The notes under the pieces: model-generated
Told to the model about the DNA's origin: nothing
Seen by the model: the letters and a program-made list of their open reading frames with translations, nothing else
The model's database searches: none
In this document: positions 18,273 to 27,162 of the stretch, piece after piece
How positions within the stretch are numbered: position 1 is the first letter of the stretch
How the letters are laid out: the number at the start of each line of letters is the position of its first letter
Program-made: the position numbers and the translations under genes
NCBI RefSeq assembly: GCF_040546025.1
Contig: NZ_JBEPNA010000006.1
Location: 1 to 64,000 of the forward strand
Reading direction: 5' to 3'
Length of the DNA stretch: 64,000 nt
Source of the DNA: Marisediminicola sp040546025
GTDB taxonomy: Bacteria > Actinomycetota > Actinomycetes > Actinomycetales > Microbacteriaceae

Positions 18273-20072
18273 TTACTCGCTGACGGTCCAATCCCACACG
18301 TTCCAGAAGATGGTCGGCGCGATCGGTCCCGGGTCGACACCGACGATGCGGTCACTGACACCGGTCACTCCCGGGAACTGGAAGATCGTCGCACCGTAGG
18401 CATCCGCCCACAGCAGTGCGTCGATCTCCTGCTGAATCTCGATCTGGCGCTTCTCGTCGAAGGTCACGTCGAGCTCGTCAAGCAGCTCGTCAACCTCGGC
18501 GTTCGAGTAGAACGTCAGGTTGTTGATTCCACCGGTGCGGAACGTCGGCGACGAGTTCGTCGGCAGCGTACTGGTCGACTGCCATCCGAAGAGCGAGGCG
18601 TCGTAGGCGCCGGGGGTGCCCAGGAGGCCGCCCCAGTCTTCGCTGCCGCAGTCGGTCACGTTGAAGCCGGCCTGGTTGGCCGAGTCCTGGATGAGCGCGA
18701 ACTCGTTGACGCGGCGGGGGTTGTTCGACGCGTACAGGAGGCAGACCTCGGGAGCGGTGACTGCGGCTTCAGCGAGGAGCGCCTTGGCTCCCTCGATGTC
18801 CACCTCGGCATAGGCGTCCGACCCGTTATTCGTGACGGAGTCGTCGTAACCGTCGGCTCCGGGCACGAAGATCTGCGAGTTGCGCACGGCCGCGTCGTCA
18901 CCCGTGATGGGTGCGATGAGCGTGTCGACAATCGCCTGGCGCGGGAGCGTCTTCAGGAAGGCCTCGCGGATGAGCGGGTTGTTGAAGTGTCCGCTCTTCG
19001 ACTGGTCGAACTGGAGGTCGACGTGCTCGTAAGTTCCCTCGATGCCCGTGATGATCTCGATGCCGTCGATGGCTTCGAGGCCGGCGACGACGTCGGTGGT
19101 GGCCTGGGGGCTGATGACGTCCACTTCACCGTTCTCGAGCGCGGAGACCGCGGCGAGAGGGTCCGGGATGAAGCGGATCGTCACCTCTTCGATCTTCGGC
19201 TTGTTGTCGCCCTTGTAGTTCTCGTTCGCGACCAGGGTGATGAACTGGTCCGCTTCGAACGCCGAGATGACGTACGGGCCGGAGCTCAGGTACAGCTCGG
19301 GATCCTCTGGCAGCGACTGGAAGTTGAAGATGGAGTTCCACGCGGCCGAGATGGGCGCCATGGCCGCGGTGTCCTTGTCCTGGATCGCGGCGAGGACGGC
19401 GTCCTTGGCTTCGGCGTTGTCCTCGATGTCGAGGGCGTTCTTGCCGATGACGTGAGCCGGCAGCGGCGGCGGCAGCAGGATCTCCCAGTCGATCGCCGGT
19501 GCGTCGTACGTCAGCGTGATGGAGCGTCCGTCTTCGCTGACCTCGGGCGTCTCGGTGACGAGGTCGAGGCTCGTGCCGCCGGCGTCGAAGAAGACCTGAT
19601 CTTCCGGGAAGTCCTCGTTGAGCTGTCCCGTCTCCGGGTCCTGGAACTCGCTCGCGTCGAACTCGGCGTCGTTGAACGCGTTGGAGTTCGCGGCCCACGA
19701 CATCAGCAGGTCGGTCGCGTCGAGCGGCGTTCCGTCCGACCACTCGAGTCCCTCGGCGAGGGTGTACTCGACGACCTGCGGGTCTTCCGAGACGAGCTCG
19801 TAGGTTCCGAAGGACGGGTCGGTGACGAGCTCGGGAACGTTGTTGTAGTAGTTGAAGCCGCCGAGGGTGAGCGACGTGATGTTGTTGTTCGCGGTCGCGT
19901 TACCGAAGGACGTGTTGCCGTTGTACGAGTAGAACGCCTGGTTCCACGCGATATTCACGCTGGTTCCCTCTTCGAGTCCACTGTCCGCCTCTTCTGGCGC
20001 AGTGCAACCGGACAGAACAAGCGCACCGACACCGACTGCGGCTACTGCTGCCCCGATTCGTGTGATCTTCAA
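18273..20072 (-). CDS. Peptide ABC transporter substrate-binding lipoprotein (family 5)
   Basis: The 599-residue product starts LKITRIG and has a signal peptide with the lipobox LSGC. It is an acidic family 5 binding protein with GLEWSDGTPLDATDLLMSW and SSGPYVISAFEADQF. I place the start at TTG 20072 because AGGAGG (20077-20082) ends four bases before it. The longer ATG reading would place that ribosome site inside the gene. The same GGAGGAAAATTGA leader precedes the binding-protein gene at 24064. It heads the operon with the permeases at 16616 and 15474. The 241-base gap upstream holds its promoter; TAGGGT on the minus strand at 20142-20147 is a candidate -10 box. Confidence 0.9.
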   Translation of the reverse strand: MKITRIGAAVAAVGVGALVLSGCTAPEEADSGLEEGTSVNIAWNQAFYSYNGNTSFGNATANNNITSLTLGGFNYYNNVPELVTDPSFGTYELVSEDPQVVEYTLAEGLEWSDGTPLDATDLLMSWAANSNAFNDAEFDASEFQDPETGQLNEDFPEDQVFFDAGGTSLDLVTETPEVSEDGRSITLTYDAPAIDWEILLPPPLPAHVIGKNALDIEDNAEAKDAVLAAIQDKDTAAMAPISAAWNSIFNFQSLPEDPELYLSSGPYVISAFEADQFITLVANENYKGDNKPKIEEVTIRFIPDPLAAVSALENGEVDVISPQATTDVVAGLEAIDGIEIITGIEGTYEHVDLQFDQSKSGHFNNPLIREAFLKTLPRQAIVDTLIAPITGDDAAVRNSQIFVPGADGYDDSVTNNGSDAYAEVDIEGAKALLAEAAVTAPEVCLLYASNNPRRVNEFALIQDSANQAGFNVTDCGSEDWGGLLGTPGAYDASLFGWQSTSTLPTNSSPTFRTGGINNLTFYSNAEVDELLDELDVTFDEKRQIEIQQEIDALLWADAYGATIFQFPGVTGVSDRIVGVDPGPIAPTIFWNVWDWTVSE

Positions 20073-20313
20073 TTTTCCTCCTGTGCGAAGTGAGCGGACG
20101 ATCACGCAGGTGACTGTGCTATCGCCGACTCGATTATGTCGACCCTAAGCACGGTGGACCGCTCCTCCTACTGCAACACGAAAACGTTACACAGTGGTGA
20201 CGATATCGCAGGAATTTTGTCTGGCCCAAGGAAATCACGCGCCAAATCGCCCGATAATGACGGAATCGGGTGCGGGCTCCCGACCTCAGCGGTGATATAT
20301 TGCGTGATCGCGA

Positions 20314-22029
20314 TCAGACGCCGAGCTGAATCCCGGTTCCCGGGATAGCCGCAAGCAGTTCCTTTGTGTATTCCTCACGCGGATTGTCGAAGACGTCGTC
20401 TGTCGACGACGCCTCGACGATCCGACCCTGGCGCATCACCGAGACATGGTCGGCGACGAGCCTGACCACGGCGAGGTCGTGGGTGATGAAGAGGTAGGTC
20501 AGACCGAGCTCCGACTGCAGCTCGGTGAGCAACGCGAGGATCTGGGCCTGCACCAGCACGTCCAGAGCCGAGACTGCCTCGTCGAGCACCAGGATCTCGG
20601 GCTTGAGAGCGAGCGCCCGCGCGATCGCGATGCGCTGGCGCTGCCCCCCGGACAACTCGTTCGGGTACCGGTCGATGAGCGTCGTCGGCAGGGCGACCTG
20701 GTCGAGCAGCTCCAGCACTCGTGCGTGCCGTTCCTTCTTGCTGCCGACACGGTGGGTGACGAGGGGCTCCGCGATCGTCGACCCGATGTTGTAGAGCGGG
20801 TCGAGGGAGCCGAACGGGTCTTGGAACACCGGCTGCATCTGGCGCCGGAGGGCGAGGAGTTCGCGCCCACTCACCGTGTTGATGTCTTTGCCACCCACCG
20901 TGACGGAACCGGATGTCGCTGACTCCAGCTTGAGGATGAGCTTCGCGACGGTGGACTTGCCCGAGCCTGACTCGCCCACGAGAGCCATCGTCGTGCCTGT
21001 GGGAATCGAGAACGACACGTCGTCGACGGCCGTGAACGGCTGCGAGCGCACCTTGCCGGTGTTGATCTGGAACACCTTGGTGAGATTTTCGACGACGATC
21101 GCGGGGCCGGCAGTGACGCGTGACGCCGCAGCATCCGGCACCACCTGACCGAGCGTGGCACGCTCACGATGGCTGCCCTGGATGCGGCGGGAGGCGAGGC
21201 TCGGCGCCGCCGCGACGAGCCGCTTCGTGTATGGGTGCTGCGGGTTCTGGAGGATCTCCAGCGACGGGCCGGACTCCACGATCTTGCCTTTGTACATGAC
21301 GACGAGCTTCTCGGCCCGCTCGGCGGCGAGGCCGAGGTCGTGGGTGATGAACAGCACAGCGGTGCCGCTGTCGCCCGTGAGCGTCGCGAGGTGGTCGAGG
21401 ATGACCCGCTGCACGGTCACGTCGAGCGCCGAGGTCGGCTCGTCGGCGATCAGGAGCTTCGGGCGGGAGGAGAGCCCGATGCCGATGAGCACGCGCTGCT
21501 TCATTCCGCCCGAGAACTGGTGCGGGTACTGCTTCAGCCGAGTCTCGGCATCCGCGAGGCCCGCCTCTTTCAGAACCGTGATCGCCTTGGCCTTGGCATC
21601 CTTGCCGCGCTTCGCCCGCCCGTTCGCGACGAGGGTCTCCTCGACCTGGAAGCCGATGTTCCAGACCGGGTTGAGGTTCGACATCGGGTCCTGGGGCACG
21701 AAGCCGATCAGGTTGCCCCTGATCTTGTCGAACGCCTTGCCGGAGGTGGCGGCGAGGTCGTTCCCGTCGAAGAGAATCTGGCCGCTCGTCACCTTCCCGG
21801 TTCCGGGCAGGAGGTCGATGATCGCGTGGGCGGCTGTCGACTTGCCCGACCCGGACTCGCCGACGATCGCGACGGTCTCCCCCGGCATGATCGTCAGGCT
21901 GACGCCGCCCAGCGCCGGGACGATGCCGTTCTGGGTGACGAACCCGACGTGCAGGTCGCGGATGTCCAGCAGTGGAGTGCCCTTGTCCCGGCCTGTTCCC
22001 GGACTGGTCGCTACGGTCGTGTCGGTCAT
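20314..22029 (-). CDS. Peptide ABC transporter, two fused ATPase domains (second system)
   Basis: A 571-residue double ABC ATPase with GESGSGKST in both halves. The first half has signature FSGGMKQRVLIG and LLIADEPTSALDVT; the second has LSGGQRQRIAIARAL with LVLDEAVSALDVL. In the second half the usual DEPTSALD reads DEAVSALD, a known variant in this subfamily. The start ATG overlaps the preceding permease stop as ATGA. It is the last gene of the second transporter operon, and 241 bases separate it from the first system. It drives uptake of peptides bound by the protein at 24064. Confidence 0.9.
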   Translation of the reverse strand: MTDTTVATSPGTGRDKGTPLLDIRDLHVGFVTQNGIVPALGGVSLTIMPGETVAIVGESGSGKSTAAHAIIDLLPGTGKVTSGQILFDGNDLAATSGKAFDKIRGNLIGFVPQDPMSNLNPVWNIGFQVEETLVANGRAKRGKDAKAKAITVLKEAGLADAETRLKQYPHQFSGGMKQRVLIGIGLSSRPKLLIADEPTSALDVTVQRVILDHLATLTGDSGTAVLFITHDLGLAAERAEKLVVMYKGKIVESGPSLEILQNPQHPYTKRLVAAAPSLASRRIQGSHRERATLGQVVPDAAASRVTAGPAIVVENLTKVFQINTGKVRSQPFTAVDDVSFSIPTGTTMALVGESGSGKSTVAKLILKLESATSGSVTVGGKDINTVSGRELLALRRQMQPVFQDPFGSLDPLYNIGSTIAEPLVTHRVGSKKERHARVLELLDQVALPTTLIDRYPNELSGGQRQRIAIARALALKPEILVLDEAVSALDVLVQAQILALLTELQSELGLTYLFITHDLAVVRLVADHVSVMRQGRIVEASSTDDVFDNPREEYTKELLAAIPGTGIQLGV

Positions 22030-22979
22030 CGGCGTGCCCGTGCCTTCGGGTCGAGGGCGTCGCGGAGGACTTCGCCCATCAGAATGAATGAGAGCACCGT
22101 CACGGAGAGCGCAATCGAGGGGTAGATGAGTGTCATCGGGTTGTTCCGCAGGTCGCCCTGGGCCTGGGAGATGTCCTTGCCCCACGACATCACATCCGGC
22201 GGCAGTCCGATTCCGAGGAACGACAGGGTCGCCTCGGCGACGATCGCGCCGGCGAGACCGATGGTGGTGATGACGATGACCGGCGCGATCGAGTTCGGAA
22301 GCACGTGCCGCAGCAGGATGCGGAAGTGGGACACGCCGAGCGCGGCCGCCGACATCACGAAGTCGGAATTCTTCACCGACAGGATCTGGCCGCGCAGCAC
22401 GCGGGCAGTGCTGGGCCACGCAAAAATGCCGATGGCGAGCGAAAGGACGAGGATGCTGCGCGCCTCACGGGCCACAACCGACATGATGACGATGGCGGCA
22501 AGGATGTACGGGATGGCGAAGAAGATGTCGCCGATGCGGGAGAGCACCGCGTCGATCCAGCGACCGTAGTACCCCGACAGTGCACCGATGACGATCCCGA
22601 TGACCGTGACAAGGAGTGTCACGATGATCCCGACCGACAGCGAGGTGCGCGTGCCGAAGATGATCCTCGCGTACACGTCACAGCCCTGCTTGGTGAAGCC
22701 GAGCGGATGCCCCGCGCTCGGCCCCTGGTTGCTGAATGACAGCGCGCAGGCCCGCGGATCAAGCTGGGTGAACAGCGCCGGGAACAGCGCGACGACGACC
22801 ACAAGAAGCACGATGACGCCGGAGACGTAGAACAGCGGGCGGCGGCGCATGTCGCGCCACGCGTCGAGGTAGAGGTTGCTGGGCTTCGCGGCGACCTGCA
22901 CCTTGTCGACGGCGACGAGAGGAGTCTCGTCGAGCGGTGCGACAAAGTGGGTCGGCGACAGCGGGGCGTTACTTGGCAT
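22026..22979 (-). CDS. Peptide ABC transporter permease (DppC type, second system)
   Basis: A 317-residue permease with a short cytosolic N-terminus and an OppC-like first helix (about residues 47-67). A Cys-containing periplasmic loop follows, then BPD_transp_1 helices with SAAALGVSHFRILLRHVLPN as the ATPase contact loop. I choose ATG 22979, which overlaps the end of the upstream permease gene and has AAGGA six bases before it. An in-frame ATG at 23006 would be nine residues longer. It pairs with the DppB-type product of 22969-23898. Confidence 0.9.
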   Translation of the reverse strand: MPSNAPLSPTHFVAPLDETPLVAVDKVQVAAKPSNLYLDAWRDMRRRPLFYVSGVIVLLVVVVALFPALFTQLDPRACALSFSNQGPSAGHPLGFTKQGCDVYARIIFGTRTSLSVGIIVTLLVTVIGIVIGALSGYYGRWIDAVLSRIGDIFFAIPYILAAIVIMSVVAREARSILVLSLAIGIFAWPSTARVLRGQILSVKNSDFVMSAAALGVSHFRILLRHVLPNSIAPVIVITTIGLAGAIVAEATLSFLGIGLPPDVMSWGKDISQAQGDLRNNPMTLIYPSIALSVTVLSFILMGEVLRDALDPKARARR

Positions 22980-23898
22980 AGCGAATCCTTGGGTCGAGGA
23001 ATCCATAGAGAACGTCGACGAGCAGGTTGGCGACGAGGTAGATGATGACCATGACGGTCACGAACGAGACCACGGTGGGCCCCTCGCTGCGGATGATCGC
23101 CTGGTAGAGGGTGTTGCCGACTCCTGGCACGTTGAAGATGCCCTCGGTGACTGTCGCACCGACCATGAGCAGGCCGAAGTCGGTTCCGATGTAGGTCACG
23201 ACGGGGATCATGGAGTTGCGGAGGATGTGAACCCGGATGACCCGGGGGCGCGAGAGACCCTTCGCGGTCGCGGTGCGCACGAAGTCCTCGTTGAGGTTCT
23301 CGATGACGGAGGTGCGGGTCAGCCGCACGATGTACGCGAAGCTCACGCTCGCCAGGACGACGGCCGGCAGGATGAGGTCCTCCCAGGGGGCGCCGGCACC
23401 GACGGTGGTGCGGGCGATGCCGAGTTTCACGCCGAAGATGTACTGGGCAACGAAGGCCGTGACGAAGATCGGCACCGAGATGAAGAGGAGGCTGACCACA
23501 AGCGCCGAGGAGTCGAACAGCTTTCCCTTGCGGAGGCCACTGAACAGCCCGATCAGAATGCCCAGGACGGCTTCGATCGTGACGGCGAGCAGCGCGAGCC
23601 GCAGCGTGACCGGGAACGTGCGGGCGAGGATGTCCGACACCGGCTGGCCGGAGAAGGAGGTGCCGAAGTCCCCGACGAAGATGCCTCCGACGAAGATCAG
23701 GTACTGCACGATGAACGGCTTGTCGAGGTTGTACTCGGCGCGGAGGGCGTCGGCGACGGCGGGGTTGAGTCCGCGGTCACCGCCCAGCGCGATGATGGGG
23801 TCTCCCGGAAGGGCGAAGACCATGAAGTAGATGAGCAGGGTGGCGCCGAAAAAAACGGGGATTACCTGCAGGAGGCGCCGGATGATGTACCAGACCAC
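22969..23898 (-). CDS. Peptide ABC transporter permease (DppB type, second system)
   Basis: A 309-residue permease of ordinary DppB length. It has the first helix after MVWYIIRRLLQVIPVFF, the periplasmic region with ALPGDPI, and five further helices. The contact loop is DFVRTATAKGLSRPRVIRVH, and the end reads FLDPRIRYAK. It gives the family baseline against which the permease at 16616 shows its insertion. Its last codons overlap the start of the DppC gene. A hairpin lies upstream of it. Confidence 0.92.
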   Translation of the reverse strand: MVWYIIRRLLQVIPVFFGATLLIYFMVFALPGDPIIALGGDRGLNPAVADALRAEYNLDKPFIVQYLIFVGGIFVGDFGTSFSGQPVSDILARTFPVTLRLALLAVTIEAVLGILIGLFSGLRKGKLFDSSALVVSLLFISVPIFVTAFVAQYIFGVKLGIARTTVGAGAPWEDLILPAVVLASVSFAYIVRLTRTSVIENLNEDFVRTATAKGLSRPRVIRVHILRNSMIPVVTYIGTDFGLLMVGATVTEGIFNVPGVGNTLYQAIIRSEGPTVVSFVTVMVIIYLVANLLVDVLYGFLDPRIRYAK

Positions 23899-23991
23899 GG
23901 GTCTAGCCTCCGACTACTACGAGCGTGAACATGACTGAGATGCGACCTCACTGTTGCGGGACAGGCGTTGGGTGGTTCGAGCGCACGCATG

Positions 23992-24026
23992 CGTGGGGTG
24001 GCAGCGGCAAGCGCTACCACCCCACG
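23992..24026 (-). terminator. Intercistronic hairpin between binding protein and permease genes (second system)
   Basis: CGTGGGGTGGCAGCG (23992-24006) pairs with CGCTACCACCCCACG (24012-24026) over 15 bases with one mismatch around a five-base loop. It sits between the binding-protein stop at 24064 and the permease start at 23898, the same place as the hairpin at 18189 in the first system. There is no T-run, so partial termination or message protection is more likely than a full stop. Confidence 0.65.
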
Positions 24027-24063
24027 ACGCGGGATCAGCTCCCGTCAGGGAGGGGACCGGGTA

Positions 24064-25674
24064 TTAGCCCTTGGTGATTTCCGAGTAGATCGGAACCGAG
24101 TTCCAGCCGAACTGCACGTTCTCGACGTTCTCGCCGTAGCCGCCGGTCACGTTCGAGTACCACAGCGGGATCGCGGGCAGGTCCGTCAGGAGCACGGTCT
24201 GTGCCTGCTGGAACAGTTCGTTGCCTGCCTCTGCGTCGGTCTGGGCAAGGCCCTCCTTGTAGAGCGAGTCGAACTCTTCGCTGGAGTAGTCGCCATCATT
24301 GGAACCGGCGCCGGTGAAGTAGATCGGTCCGAGGAAGTTGGCGAGGGCCGGGTAGTCGGCCTGCCATCCGGTGCGGAACGCGGTCTCGATCGTGCGCTCG
24401 GTGACGAGCGTGCGAATCTCGGCGAAGGTCGGGTACGGTGCACCGATCGCGTCGATTCCGAGGGTGTTCTTGAGCTGGTTCGACACGGCGTCGACCCAGG
24501 CCTCGTGGCCACCATCCGAGTTGTACGCGATGGAGAACTGGCCGTCCCACGGCGAGATGGCGTCGGCCTCGGCCCACAGCTTCACAGCCTCGTCGGGGTT
24601 GAACTCCAGAACGTCGGCGCCCTCGAGAGAGTCCGAGTAGCCGTCGATCACCGGGGAGGTGAAGTCGGTGGCCGGCGTGCGGGAGCCCTCGAAGATCACG
24701 TCGGTGATCTCTTCGCGGTTGATCGCCATCGAGATGGCGGCGCGGCGCAGCTTGCCCTCGTCGCCCTCGAAGTGTGCGAGGCGCTCCGGGATGGTGAAGG
24801 ACTGGAAGACGGCGGCGGGCTGGTTGACGGCGCGGTCGCCGAACTCATCCTCGAAGCTGGCGAGTGCATTGTCGGGCACCGCGTCGAGCACGTCGAGGTT
24901 GCCGCTCTGCAGGTCGGCGTAGGCGGCTTCCTGGCTCGCGTAGAAGGTGATCTCGAGGCCGTCGTTCTGGGCCGCGCGTCCGCCTTCGTAGTCGGGGTTC
25001 GCGACGAGGTCGATCTTCACGTTGTGCTGCCAGGCGCCCTCACCGTCGAGCATGTAGGGGCCGTTGCCGATCGGGTTTTCACCGAACGCGTCAATGTCCT
25101 CGAAGGCGACTTCGGGCAGCGGGAAGAAGGCGGAGTAGCCGAGGCGCAGCGGGAAGTCGGACTCCGGCTGCTTGAGCTTCACCGTGAAGGTGGTGTCGTC
25201 GACGACGGTGAGGCCGGTCAGCTCGCTGTCCTCGTCGTAGCTGAAGCCCTCGATCGACTCGAAGAAGTAGCTGCTGAGCTGCTCGTTGCTGAGGAGCGCG
25301 CCGTACTGCCAGGCGTCAACGAACGACTTCGCCGTGACGGGGTCGCCGTTGGTGAAGGTCGCGCCGCTCTTGATGGTGATCGTGTAGTTCTGGGCATCCT
25401 CGGTCTCGATCGACTCGGCGAGGTCGTTGACCGGAGCGCCGTCGGCCGCGTAGTAGACGAGTCCCGCGAAGATGTTGTCCAGGATCTTGCCGCCGCCGGT
25501 CTCGTTCGTGGCGGTGGGGATCAGTGGGTTCTGCGGCTCGGAACCGTTGGTGGTGATGACCGCCGATCCGGCGCCACCCTCCGTCGCGGCCTGGCCCGAA
25601 GCGCATCCCGTCAACGCGAGGGCGGTGACCATTCCGATACCGGCGATTGCTGTGCCGATTCTATTGAATCTCAA
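24064..25674 (-). CDS. Peptide ABC transporter substrate-binding lipoprotein (OppA-like, second system)
   Basis: The 536-residue product has a signal peptide and lipobox (LALTGC), then an OppA/DppA-type body. Features include ITTNGSEPQNPLIP, FTNGDPVTAKSFVDAW, NGPYMLDGEGAW and the C-terminal TDLPAIPLWYSN. It is clearly different from the two paralogues at 11213 and 18273. The start is TTG 25674, with GGAGG four bases before it; the longer reading would include the ribosome site. It heads the operon with 22969, 22026 and 20314, and is divergent from the CPBP gene, with 266 bases between. Confidence 0.9.
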   Translation of the reverse strand: MRFNRIGTAIAGIGMVTALALTGCASGQAATEGGAGSAVITTNGSEPQNPLIPTATNETGGGKILDNIFAGLVYYAADGAPVNDLAESIETEDAQNYTITIKSGATFTNGDPVTAKSFVDAWQYGALLSNEQLSSYFFESIEGFSYDEDSELTGLTVVDDTTFTVKLKQPESDFPLRLGYSAFFPLPEVAFEDIDAFGENPIGNGPYMLDGEGAWQHNVKIDLVANPDYEGGRAAQNDGLEITFYASQEAAYADLQSGNLDVLDAVPDNALASFEDEFGDRAVNQPAAVFQSFTIPERLAHFEGDEGKLRRAAISMAINREEITDVIFEGSRTPATDFTSPVIDGYSDSLEGADVLEFNPDEAVKLWAEADAISPWDGQFSIAYNSDGGHEAWVDAVSNQLKNTLGIDAIGAPYPTFAEIRTLVTERTIETAFRTGWQADYPALANFLGPIYFTGAGSNDGDYSSEEFDSLYKEGLAQTDAEAGNELFQQAQTVLLTDLPAIPLWYSNVTGGYGENVENVQFGWNSVPIYSEITKG

Positions 25675-25940
25675 TTTTCCTCCAGTGCAAAAGTGAGAGG
25701 TGAGCGCGTTTGTAGCGCGATCCCCCGCGATTAACAGGGTGGCTGATTCGCTCCCTGTTGCTCGAAAAACCCTAGGCGGTTTTGCAGCGGCCTCCGACGC
25801 GGAGCTGGCTCTCACACAAAGTCCAGCGAATACCTGCGCGGTTTCTGGGGAAAACGCAGCATCCGAGCGCCAAAAACGGCATTTGCTTGCAAAAATCTGC
25901 TCACGTCCGCAGGTATTATCGAAATCGCATCGGAGGTCAC

Positions 25941-26729
25941 TTGTCGGAAACCAGCACGGCGGCATCCGCTCCCGGCCATCCGAGCGAGCGACGCCTCATG
26001 GCGGAGGTGCTCATTGTTCTCGGACTTTCCCTGGGGGCATCAGCCGTCTACTCGGTGGTGGCGATCGTGAACTCCGCAACGAAACCCGAGCCGATTGCGG
26101 ACCAGTCGACGGCACTCAACCCGTCGCTCAGCCCTCGGCCCACCTTCGACCTGATCTACCAGTTTCTCGCGATCTTCTTCGACCTGGTGCCGGTGGTGCT
26201 CGTCGTATTCCTGCTGTGGCGCCAGGCGCGGCCCCACCTCGGTGAGCTCGGCATCGACTTCTCGCGTGCCGGGCGGGACTCGCTCGCGGGAGCGGGCCTC
26301 GCGCTCGTCATCGGGATTCCGGGGATCGTGCTCTACCTCGCCGGGCGGCAGCTGGGGTTCACCCTCAACGTCGTGCCTGCCCCGCTCGACACGTACTGGT
26401 GGACCGTTCCGATTCTGTTGCTCGCCGCAGCGCGCGCCGGGATCACCGAGGAGGTCATTGTGGTCGGCTACCTGTTCGCACGGCTGCGCCTGCTCGGCTG
26501 GGGAACGTGGACGATCATCGTGACGACGGCGTTGTTCCGCGGCACGTACCACCTCTACCAGGGGCCGACGGCGTTCCTCGGCAACTTCGCGATGGGGCTG
26601 CTGTTCGGCTGGCTGTATGCACGGGGTGGGCGGCTGCTGCCGCTCGTCGTGGCGCACTTCCTGATCAACGCCGCGGTCTTCATCGGCTACCCGTGGGCCG
26701 CAGTCACCTTCCCGGCGCTATTCTCCTAG
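25941..26729 (+). CDS. CPBP-family intramembrane protease-like protein
   Basis: A 262-residue multi-span protein with about seven hydrophobic helices and the three CPBP/Abi (CAAX protease) motifs: the Glu-Glu motif in ITEEVIVVGYLF, a His in FRGTYHLYQG, and HFLIN. In the first motif the usual Arg after EExxx is replaced by Val, so activity on a CAAX substrate should not be assumed. I choose TTG 25941, with GGAGG four bases before it, like the divergent binding-protein gene; ATG 25998 is an alternative. It runs into the repeat cluster at 26737. Confidence 0.75.
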   Translation: MSETSTAASAPGHPSERRLMAEVLIVLGLSLGASAVYSVVAIVNSATKPEPIADQSTALNPSLSPRPTFDLIYQFLAIFFDLVPVVLVVFLLWRQARPHLGELGIDFSRAGRDSLAGAGLALVIGIPGIVLYLAGRQLGFTLNVVPAPLDTYWWTVPILLLAAARAGITEEVIVVGYLFARLRLLGWGTWTIIVTTALFRGTYHLYQGPTAFLGNFAMGLLFGWLYARGGRLLPLVVAHFLINAAVFIGYPWAAVTFPALFS

Positions 26730-26736
26730 CTCCGCC

Positions 26737-26822
26737 CCTTTCATCATTCAGGAGGCTGGCCGACCCGCCCCCTTTCATCATTCAGGAGGCTGGCCGACCC
26801 GGCCCCTTTCATCATTCAGGAG
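26737..26822 (+). repeat. Intergenic repeat cluster 1, forward arm: three cores at 34-bp period
   Basis: The core CTTTCATCATTCAGGAG, preceded by C, lies at 26737-26754, 26771-26788 and 26805-26822, exactly 34 bases apart. The two spacers are nearly identical (GCTGGCCGACCCGCCC and a one-base variant). The first copy begins eight bases after the CPBP stop. Identical spacers rule out CRISPR. The inverted copies begin 114 bases further on. Confidence 0.9.
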
Positions 26823-26936
26823 GCTGGCAATCGGCAATAGCCGATCGTTGCGCACAGCCCCCAATGGAGCAGGTTCTCGCTATTCGGAGCTCCTCCGTGG
26901 CGTAAATCAGCGCAGGACGGTCAGCATCCGTCCTCA

Positions 26937-27145
26937 ACTCCTGAATGATGAACGGCCGACCTACCCTCAACCTGGCCACCACCGGACTGCCGCCCACCAA
27001 ATTCCTGAATGATGAACGGCCGACCGACCCTCGACCTGGCCACCACCGGACTGCCGCCCACCAAACTCCTGAATGATGAACGGCCGACCTACCCTCGACC
27101 TGGCCACCACCGGGCTGCCGCCCACCAAACTCCTGAATGATGAAA
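26937..27145 (-). repeat. Intergenic repeat cluster 1, reverse arm: four cores at 64-bp period
   Basis: The inverse core CTCCTGAATGATGAA starts at 26937, 27001 (first base changed), 27065 and 27129, a strict 64-base period. The spacers between are almost identical to each other. The last copy ends AAAG like the forward cores, and the first three read AAC. It ends 17 bases before the gcvP stop, so with the forward arm it fills the 433-base gap between convergent CPBP and gcvP. Apart from the unique centre (26823-26936) the gap holds nothing else. Confidence 0.9.
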
Positions 27146-27162
27146 GCCCGGAGCGGGCGCGC

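Noticed and set aside
26737..27145. CRISPR array
   Set aside because: Spacers are nearly identical within each arm, repeats are only 17-18 bp, copies occur in both orientations, and no cas genes are present.
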